A stretch of 5,141 bases of DNA, from assembly GCA_013138555.1 (NCBI GenBank), contig WTCN01000090.1, positions 1 through 5,141 on the forward strand. The letters are read 5' to 3'. The notes under the pieces are model-generated. The model had not been told where the DNA came from. It searched no databases and saw nothing but the letters and a program-made list of their open reading frames with translations. The position numbers and the translations under genes were made by a program. Positions 1 through 5,141 of this stretch are shown in pieces. Positions within the stretch are counted from its first letter, which is position 1; every line of letters starts with the position of its first letter. Origin of the DNA: Methyloprofundus sp. (GTDB taxonomy: Bacteria; Pseudomonadota; Gammaproteobacteria; Methylococcales; Methylomonadaceae).

Positions 1-1
1 A

Positions 2-1054
2 ACACAGGCACTTGTGGTTGCAACACTAGGTACTGAGCGTGATGCACAAATTATTGATGCACTAGCGGGTGAATATAAAGAACCGTTTATGTTGCATTAT
101 AATTTTCCTCCGTACAGTGTTGGGGAGACAGGTTTTGTTGGCTCACCTAAACGTCGTGAAATCGGTCATGGCCGTTTAGCGAAACGTGGTGTTGCCGCTG
201 TTATGCCTGATATGGCTGAGTTTCCTTATACCATTCGTGTAGTATCAGAAATTACTGAATCAAATGGTTCTAGCTCTATGGCTTCTGTGTGTGGAACTAG
301 CCTAGCCTTAATGGATGCAGGTGTGCCTCTAAAAGCACCGGTTGCGGGTATCGCAATGGGCTTGATTAAAGAAGGCGATGAGTTTGCTGTGTTGTCTGAT
401 ATTGTCGGTGATGAAGATCATTTAGGTGATATGGATTTCAAAGTAGCGGGTTCTGAGCAAGGCATTACTGCTTTGCAAATGGATATCAAAATTGATGGTA
501 TCACTTCTGAAATCATGAGCACCGCTTTAGAGCAGGCAAAAGCGGGGCGTTTGCATATTCTAGGTGAAATGAATAAGGCATTATCTTCAACCCGTGAAGA
601 AATGTCAGATTACGCACCAAGAATTATTACTTTTAAAATTGATCCTAGCAAAATTCGTGAAGTTATTGGTAAAGGTGGTGCAACCATCCGTGGTATTACT
701 GAGCAGACAGGTGCAAATGTTGATCTGACTGATGATGGTACCGTTAATGTCTCTTCTGTTGATAAAGCAGCAGGGGAAGCTGCGAAGAAAATCATTGAAG
801 AAATCACCGCTGAAGTAGAAGTGGGTAAAATCTACGAAGGTAAAGTGGCTCGTTTAATGGACTTTGGTGCATTTGTTACGATTCTTCCTGGTAAAGATGG
901 CCTAGTACATATTTCACAAATCACTAATGAGCATGTTGACAAAGTCAGCGATAAGTTATCGGAAGGTGATATTGTTAAAGTAAAAGTATTGGAAATTGAC
1001 CGCCAGGGTCGTGTAAGACTGAGCATGAAAGAAGTAGATAAAGAAGAAGGCTAA
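2..1054 (+). CDS. pnp: Polynucleotide phosphorylase (PNPase), C-terminal half, 5'-truncated by the window edge
   Basis: PNPase degrades RNA 3'-to-5' using phosphate and releases nucleoside diphosphates; in gammaproteobacteria it is a cytoplasmic trimer that associates with RNase E. The open frame enters from the window edge (first full codon at base 2), so the GTG at 14 is an internal valine and not a start. About 350 residues are visible, aligning to roughly residues 348-697 of the 711-residue E. coli protein. Seen in order: the second RNase PH domain with KRREIGHG (R398, R399 and H403 in E. coli numbering), SNGSSSMAS (S438/S439) and GDEDHLGDMDFK, whose catalytic D486, D492 and K494 are at bases 416-418, 434-436 and 440-442; a KH domain (about 617-805) with its GKGG loop at 668-679; and an S1 domain (about 818-1033). 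All key residues are intact. The tail after S1 is short (EVDKEEG) and acidic, with TAA at 1052-1054. A terminator follows 20 bases later. Confidence 0.97.
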   Translation, partial: TQALVVATLGTERDAQIIDALAGEYKEPFMLHYNFPPYSVGETGFVGSPKRREIGHGRLAKRGVAAVMPDMAEFPYTIRVVSEITESNGSSSMASVCGTSLALMDAGVPLKAPVAGIAMGLIKEGDEFAVLSDIVGDEDHLGDMDFKVAGSEQGITALQMDIKIDGITSEIMSTALEQAKAGRLHILGEMNKALSSTREEMSDYAPRIITFKIDPSKIREVIGKGGATIRGITEQTGANVDLTDDGTVNVSSVDKAAGEAAKKIIEEITAEVEVGKIYEGKVARLMDFGAFVTILPGKDGLVHISQITNEHVDKVSDKLSEGDIVKVKVLEIDRQGRVRLSMKEVDKEEG

Positions 1055-1074
1055 TTGCTTAAGCTTTATCAACG

Positions 1075-1101
1075 AAAAAAGGGCCGCGAGGCCCTTTTTT
1101 T
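1075..1101 (+). terminator. Intrinsic (Rho-independent) terminator of pnp
   Basis: A perfect GGGCC/GGCCC stem (1081-1085 with 1090-1094) closes a GCGA tetraloop of the stable GNRA class. It is followed by seven T residues (1095-1101). Six A residues (1075-1080) precede the stem and can pair with the first six Ts. The hairpin starts 20 bases after the pnp stop. Because the A and T tracts are symmetrical it could also work on the opposite strand, although no gene converges on it here. It implies that the downstream gene is transcribed mainly from its own promoter or by read-through. Confidence 0.93.
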
Positions 1102-1133
1102 ATGGGAAAAATTTTAATAAATAGCGATAGCAA

Positions 1134-1138
1134 TAAGG
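1134..1138 (+). promoter_or_regulatory. Ribosome binding site of the 5-oxoprolinase gene
   Basis: TAAGG matches the 5' part of the consensus TAAGGAGG and lies six bases before the ATG at 1145. The resulting protein begins ten residues before the conserved DRGGTFTD motif, the same layout as in eukaryotic 5-oxoprolinases, which supports this start. Confidence 0.65.
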
Positions 1139-1144
1139 CATTTC

Positions 1145-4100
1145 ATGGCAGACAATAACTGGCAATTCTGGATCGATCGAGGGGGGACTTTTACCGATAT
1201 AGTTGCGCGTGACCCACAGGGACGATTGCAAACTTTAAAACTATTATCCGAAAATCCTGAACTCTATAAAGATGCTGCCCTTGAAGGGATAGGACGTATT
1301 TTAAATATCCCCAATGATAGCTGCAAAGCCGACTCTATTAGCGCAGTAAAAATGGGTACGACAGTAGGAACTAATGCTTTATTAGAGCGCGCTGGGGAAG
1401 ATGTGGCTTTGCTAGTGACTAAAGGCTTTAGAGATGTATTACGCATTGCCTATCAAAATCGGCCAGATATTTTTGCGCTAAATATCCAGTTACCTGAATT
1501 GCTTTATCAAATGGTTCTGGAAATTGATGAACGAGTCAGTGCGCAGGGTGATGTGTTGCAAGCGATTAATAAGCAGCAAGTCACTCATGAATTGCAACAG
1601 ATTTATGATAGCGGTATTCGTGCGCTGGCGATTGTATTGTTACATGCATGGACGTATCAAGAGCATGAATTGCAATTGTATCAAATTGCTCAAGCCATTG
1701 GATTTACACAAATTTCGCTATCACATCAGGCAAGTCCTTTGATGAAAATGGTCAGCCGGGGCGACACCACTGTCGTCGATGCGTATTTATCACCGTTATT
1801 AAAGCACTATGTTAAACAAGTGGCAGAGGGACTGCAACAGAGTGAGAGCAGTAATTGTCGGCTGTTATTTATGCAGTCCAGTGGTGGGTTAATTGCAGCT
1901 AATCGCTTTCAAGGGAAAGATAGCATTCTATCAGGCCCTGCGGGTGGCATAGTCGGTGCGGTGAGTATCAGCAGACAGGCAGGCTTTGACAAAATCATCA
2001 GTTTCGATATGGGCGGGACTTCGACCGATGTTGCGCATTATGCTGGTGAACTGGAACGCAGTTTTGAAACCGAAGTCGCAGGAGTTAGAATGCGTGCGCC
2101 GATGATGTCTATCCATACGGTTGCAGCGGGGGGGGGGTCGCTATTATTTTTTGATGGTATGCGCTATCGTGTCGGTCCTGAATCTGCGGGTGCAAATCCG
2201 GGACCAGCCTGTTATCGACGCGGTGGTCGGTTAACGGTGACTGATGCGAACTTAATGTTAGGCAAATTGCCGTTATTTCCTGAAGTGTTTGGTCCACAAG
2301 GAAACTTGCCGCTGGATGCCGAGAAAGTACAGATGCTGTTTACCGAGTTGAGTCAGAAAATAGCAGCAGCGACTGGAAAGCTTCAAGTGCCTGAACAGCT
2401 CGCTGAAGGTTTTTTAAAAGTCGCTGTGGAAAATATGGCCAATGCCATTAAGCGTATTTCGGTACAAAAAGGTTATAACGTCACGGACTATACTTTGTGC
2501 TGTTATGGTGCGGCGGCAGGACAACATGCCTGTCAAGTCGCAGATAGACTGGCAATGCAACGCATTTTAATACACCCTTTTGCAGGTGTGTTATCAGCGT
2601 ATGGGATGGGGCTGGCAGATTTCCGACTGCTAAAAACAGCGGCATTAGAACAACAGTTGAGTAGGGTGGCTGAAGCTGATTTACAGAGATTATTAGCAGA
2701 TTTAGCGACAGCAGGATGCAAGGAGATGTTGGCGCAAGGAGTCGAATCTGAACAAATTAAGACTGAATCACGACTGCAATTGCGTTATTTAGGAACGGAT
2801 ACCGCCTTGGCTGTTAATTTTGCCGATAAAGCCACTATGCTCAAGGCATTTGAACACAAATATCGACAACAATTTGGTTTTATCTACCCCGATAAAGCGA
2901 TTGTAGTTGAATCTTTGCTAGTAGAAGTGATTGGTATTAACCAAACGCTAGAGGATGAAGTGAGTGAACTGCAAACAGACACAACTTTATCAGCAGAAAT
3001 TATGCAACAAATGTTTTGCGCCGGAGAGTGGCGAACAACACCCGTGTACCGGCGTGAGAAAATACCAATGGACTGCGTTATTAAAGCGCCGGCAATTATT
3101 GTCGAACCTACAGGAACGACAGTCCTGGAATTAGGCTGGCAAGCCGAACTCAATGCACAAAGGCAATTAGTGCTAACGCGCTATCAGCCAGTAGCACAGC
3201 AAATGGCGATAGGCACGAGCGTTGATCCTATTATGCTGGAAATTTTCAATAAGCTGTTTATGTCGATTGCCGAACAAATGGGCTATGTTTTACAAAATAC
3301 CGCCTATTCAGTCAATATTAAGGAGCGCCTGGATTTTTCCTGTGCGATTTTTAATCATCAAGGGGAGTTAGTTGCGAATGCGCCGCATATTCCCGTGCAT
3401 TTAGGCTCTATGGGAGAGTCGGTGCAGGCTTTGTTGGCGAGTCAGCAAGATAATATGCAAGCCGGGGATGTGTTTTTATTAAACTCACCCTATCAAGGGG
3501 GCACACACCTGCCTGATATTACTGTGATTACGCCTATTTTTTCACAGCTGAAATTATTATTTTTTGTTGCCTCACGCGGTCATCATGCTGATATAGGGGG
3601 AATAACGCCAGGTTCCATGCCTTCGAATAGTACTGTGATTCAGCAAGAAGGCTTATTAAGTGATGCCTTGAAAATCATTGTGCAAGGCGAATTTCAACAG
3701 CAAGCTGTGCTGGACTGGTTAAACAGTGGTGATTACCCCGCACGTAATCCTGAGCAGAATATTGCCGATTTACAGGCGCAGATTGCAGCTAATGAAAAGG
3801 GTGTACGTGAATTAAAACAGATGGTTAAGCAGTATTCTTTGACCACTGTACAGTCCTATATGCAGCATGTACAGGATAATGCCGCCGAATGTGTACGTCA
3901 GGTACTGGATGATTTAAAGGGTGGAGAATTTTGCTATGCGATGGATAATGGAGCGAAAATAGCCGTTAAAATCAGCGTAAATCAACAGCAACGGCGAGCG
4001 ACAATTGACTTTAGCGGAACTAGCCCACAGCAAGCGAATAATTTCAATGCACCTGCTGCGGTGTGTAAAGCGGCGGTATTATATGTCTTTAGAACCCTGG

Positions 4101-4741
4101 TTGCTGATGATATTCCCTTAAATGCCGGTTGCCTAAAGGCACTGGATATTATTATTCCCGAAAAGTCGATGCTAAGCCCGCAATATCCGGCTGCGGTCGT
4201 TGCGGGTAATGTCGAAACCTCACAATATATTGTTGATGCACTCTATGGTGCTTTAGGTGTACTGGCTGGTTCGCAGGGAACGATGAATAACCTGACTTTT
4301 GGCAATAAACAATACCAGTATTATGAAACCATCTGCGGTGGTGCAGGCGCAGGGAAAACCTTTGCCGGGTGTGATGCGGTACATACGCATATGACTAATT
4401 CACGTATGACTGACCCCGAAGTGCTGGAATGGCGATTTCCCGTACGTCTGGAAGAATTCTCGATACGTGCCGATAGTGGTGGTCGAGGTAAATATCAAGG
4501 GGGCTGTGGTGTTATCAGGCGGATTCGATTTTTACAGCCGATGAGCGTGAATATTTTATCCAGCCATCGCTTGTTCCCCCCCTTTGGACTCGCGGGAGGT
4601 GAGGCGGGTAAAGTGGGTATTAATCAGCTTTTAAGAAAAAATGGTACTAAGGAAGTATTAGCAGGACAAAGTCAGCTTGAAGTCAGGGCAGGGGATGCAT
4701 TGCAAATTGAAACGCCGGGTGGGGGTGGGTATGGTAAATAA
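1145..4741 (+). CDS. ATP-dependent 5-oxoprolinase, fused hydantoinase A/B type (OPLAH/OXP1-like)
   Basis: The family hydrolyses 5-oxo-L-proline (pyroglutamate) to L-glutamate with ATP, in the cytosol and usually as a dimer, recovering a product of glutathione breakdown and of spontaneous glutamine cyclisation. The 1198 residues match mammalian and yeast 5-oxoprolinase from end to end; they are about 90 shorter than the human enzyme, largely at the C-terminus. The hydantoinase A half has DRGGTFTD at 11-18 (N-terminal actin-like phosphate loop), TNALLERAGE near 77-86, SGPAGG at 263-268, DMGGTSTD at 288-295 (second phosphate motif) and AAGGGS at 327-332, followed by GPESAGANPGPACYRRGG. The hydantoinase B half starts near residue 693 (VDPI), with ERLDFS at 727-732, PHIPVHLGSM at 747-756, SRGHHADIGG at 810-819, GNVETSQ at 1021-1027, CGGAGAG at 1064-1070, HTHMTNSRMTDPE at 1080-1092, DSGGRGKYQGG at 1110-1120 and terminal TPGGGGYG. 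There is no signal peptide or membrane segment. Bacterial hyuA and hyuB are often separate genes; here they are one chain. The frame is intact through a G10 run at 2128-2137. Oxoprolinase rather than hydantoinase activity is inferred from the OPLAH-like resemblance. Confidence 0.92.
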   Translation: MADNNWQFWIDRGGTFTDIVARDPQGRLQTLKLLSENPELYKDAALEGIGRILNIPNDSCKADSISAVKMGTTVGTNALLERAGEDVALLVTKGFRDVLRIAYQNRPDIFALNIQLPELLYQMVLEIDERVSAQGDVLQAINKQQVTHELQQIYDSGIRALAIVLLHAWTYQEHELQLYQIAQAIGFTQISLSHQASPLMKMVSRGDTTVVDAYLSPLLKHYVKQVAEGLQQSESSNCRLLFMQSSGGLIAANRFQGKDSILSGPAGGIVGAVSISRQAGFDKIISFDMGGTSTDVAHYAGELERSFETEVAGVRMRAPMMSIHTVAAGGGSLLFFDGMRYRVGPESAGANPGPACYRRGGRLTVTDANLMLGKLPLFPEVFGPQGNLPLDAEKVQMLFTELSQKIAAATGKLQVPEQLAEGFLKVAVENMANAIKRISVQKGYNVTDYTLCCYGAAAGQHACQVADRLAMQRILIHPFAGVLSAYGMGLADFRLLKTAALEQQLSRVAEADLQRLLADLATAGCKEMLAQGVESEQIKTESRLQLRYLGTDTALAVNFADKATMLKAFEHKYRQQFGFIYPDKAIVVESLLVEVIGINQTLEDEVSELQTDTTLSAEIMQQMFCAGEWRTTPVYRREKIPMDCVIKAPAIIVEPTGTTVLELGWQAELNAQRQLVLTRYQPVAQQMAIGTSVDPIMLEIFNKLFMSIAEQMGYVLQNTAYSVNIKERLDFSCAIFNHQGELVANAPHIPVHLGSMGESVQALLASQQDNMQAGDVFLLNSPYQGGTHLPDITVITPIFSQLKLLFFVASRGHHADIGGITPGSMPSNSTVIQQEGLLSDALKIIVQGEFQQQAVLDWLNSGDYPARNPEQNIADLQAQIAANEKGVRELKQMVKQYSLTTVQSYMQHVQDNAAECVRQVLDDLKGGEFCYAMDNGAKIAVKISVNQQQRRATIDFSGTSPQQANNFNAPAAVCKAAVLYVFRTLVADDIPLNAGCLKALDIIIPEKSMLSPQYPAAVVAGNVETSQYIVDALYGALGVLAGSQGTMNNLTFGNKQYQYYETICGGAGAGKTFAGCDAVHTHMTNSRMTDPEVLEWRFPVRLEEFSIRADSGGRGKYQGGCGVIRRIRFLQPMSVNILSSHRLFPPFGLAGGEAGKVGINQLLRKNGTKEVLAGQSQLEVRAGDALQIETPGGGGYGK

Positions 4742-4773
4742 ATTTCCACTTTAAATTATTATAAACTTATATA

Positions 4774-4825
4774 GGATGTGCTGAGGCACGAAGCGCATCA
4801 TGCTAAAAGGTGCGCTTCGTGCCTA
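4774..4825. repeat. REP-like extragenic palindromic element with a perfect 14-bp inverted repeat
   Basis: The arms AGGCACGAAGCGCA (4784-4797) and TGCGCTTCGTGCCT (4811-4824) are exact reverse complements separated by a 13-base loop. A second, competing hairpin overlaps the left arm: GATGTGCT (4775-4782) can pair with AGCGCATC (4792-4799) through seven Watson-Crick pairs and one G-T wobble, with a nine-base loop. This GGATG...CATC form around a GAAGCG core resembles bacterial REP elements, and the right half looks like a partial inverted second copy, as in paired REP units. The element starts 33 bases after the oxoprolinase stop. No T tract follows, so it is not a standard terminator, though it could stabilise the mRNA 3' end or help Rho-dependent termination. 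REP identity is inferred from form; no other copy is in this window. Confidence 0.6.
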
Positions 4826-4863
4826 TCAATAAGGCATATAGAAATTATTTACCTGAGAATCTA

Positions 4864-4883
4864 TAGCATGCTACGATCATGAT
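4864..4883. other. Two adjacent short palindromes in the spacer, possible operator
   Basis: TAGCATGCTA (4864-4873) is a perfect 10-base palindrome. Two bases later ATCATGAT (4876-4883) is a perfect 8-base palindrome. They lie 63-82 bases before the start of the next gene, a position where a dimeric repressor or activator could bind. I recognise no specific regulator's consensus, and in AT-rich spacer DNA such palindromes can arise by chance. Confidence 0.25.
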
Positions 4884-4945
4884 AATAGTGTTCTACAAAA
4901 TATAGGGCTCTATCACGTTAATTTTTTAAATTGAGTACTTAGATT

Positions 4946-5141
4946 ATGGATAACGCTTTTCCTCAAATAGAAATCCTGCCTAACCAGGCTCCTTTTAATC
5001 AGCCAGAAGGCCCCCAGAAACCTTGGTATGCAGTTCACAGGTTTGTTGTTTTTGCAATGACTTGTTCACTCAGTGCAATCATTAGTCTAGGTTACGTCTA
5101 TAGCCGTCCAGCCCTTTTTCGAAGCTATGCCACTTTATTGA
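4946..5141 (+). CDS. N-terminus of a putative inner-membrane protein, cut off by the window edge; possibly Wzz/GumC-like
   Basis: I do not recognise this gene with confidence. An ATG at 4946 opens a frame that runs to the window end (65 complete codons plus one base). An in-frame TAG at 4940-4942 rules out any earlier start. The ribosome site is weak: GAG at 4933-4935, ten bases upstream. Residues 1-32 are polar and rich in proline and glutamine, with W27-Y28 and H31-R32 just before a hydrophobic stretch at about residues 33-52 (FVVFAMTC...LGYVY). This looks like one membrane helix or an uncleaved signal anchor. It is followed by SRPALFRSYATLL. A first helix leading into P-x-x-[YF]-R-x-x-A-T-[LI]-L is typical of Wzz/GumC polysaccharide chain-length or co-polymerase proteins, so that family is a guess. 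The gene is probably a separate transcription unit, 204 bases after the oxoprolinase. Confidence 0.6.
   Translation, partial: MDNAFPQIEILPNQAPFNQPEGPQKPWYAVHRFVVFAMTCSLSAIISLGYVYSRPALFRSYATLL

Noticed and set aside
14..16. GTG as the start codon of the first gene
   Set aside because: The frame is open to the left edge and the upstream residues (TQAL) continue the PNPase alignment, so this is an internal valine of a truncated gene.
1131..1141. CAATAAGGCAT occurs just before the oxoprolinase start and again at 4827-4837 after it, as if flanking an inserted segment
   Set aside because: A few 11-base repeats are expected by chance in 5 kb. The first copy contains the ribosome binding site, and there are no terminal inverted repeats or transposase to support an insertion.
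1524..1742. 72-codon open frame on the plus strand in a second frame of the oxoprolinase gene
   Set aside because: It overlaps the conserved hydantoinase A region, and its composition (many Cys, Met and Arg) is typical of an out-of-frame shadow.
2884..3153. 89-codon open frame on the minus strand inside the oxoprolinase gene
   Set aside because: It lies wholly within a gene whose protein is conserved over this stretch, and its translation is low-complexity and matches no family I recognise. The other small minus-strand frames inside pnp and the oxoprolinase gene were dropped for the same reason.
4717..4734. G-rich end of the oxoprolinase gene as a G-quadruplex
   Set aside because: There are only three runs of three or more Gs plus a final GG, so a standard three-layer quadruplex is not possible. 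The Gs are explained by the conserved C-terminal TPGGGGYG motif.
4881..4886. GATAAT as a possible -10 box for the last gene
   Set aside because: It matches the consensus at five of six bases, but no acceptable -35 sequence lies 16-18 bases upstream, and the region is AT-rich enough to give such matches by chance. Similarly TTTAAT at 1113-1118 before the oxoprolinase gene has no -35 partner.

Overview
The window suggests a gammaproteobacterium of moderate to low GC, judged by eye. The PNPase fragment is highly similar to that of E. coli and its catalytic residues can be numbered against it without gaps. The spacer repeat has the look of extragenic palindromes in free-living gammaproteobacteria. 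I cannot fix the genus; a methanotroph-like or sulfur-oxidiser-like gammaproteobacterium is only a guess.

Layout, left to right, all genes on the + strand. (1) Bases 2-1054 hold the 3' half of pnp (polynucleotide phosphorylase): the second RNase PH domain with its active site, then the KH and S1 RNA-binding domains. The 5' end lies outside the window. (2) Bases 1075-1101 are a textbook intrinsic terminator. (3) After only 43 bases comes one very large gene, 1145-4741. It encodes a 1198-residue fused hydantoinase A/B protein closely resembling eukaryotic ATP-dependent 5-oxoprolinase (OPLAH/OXP1). It contains a run of ten G residues inside a conserved glycine motif. (4) The 204-base spacer 4742-4945 carries a REP-like palindromic element with a perfect 14-bp inverted repeat and two short palindromes. 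(5) From 4946 to the window end is the start of an unrecognised gene for a membrane-anchored protein, faintly like a Wzz/GumC polysaccharide chain-length protein.

The genes do not form an obvious pathway. pnp is a housekeeping RNA-decay gene closed off by its own terminator. The 5-oxoprolinase would recover glutamate from 5-oxoproline as a stand-alone enzyme. The last gene is separated by a structured spacer. I found no CRISPR array, transposase, phage gene, tRNA or rRNA, and nothing that amounts to a new biological system. The points most worth checking are the G10 tract and the palindromic spacer element.
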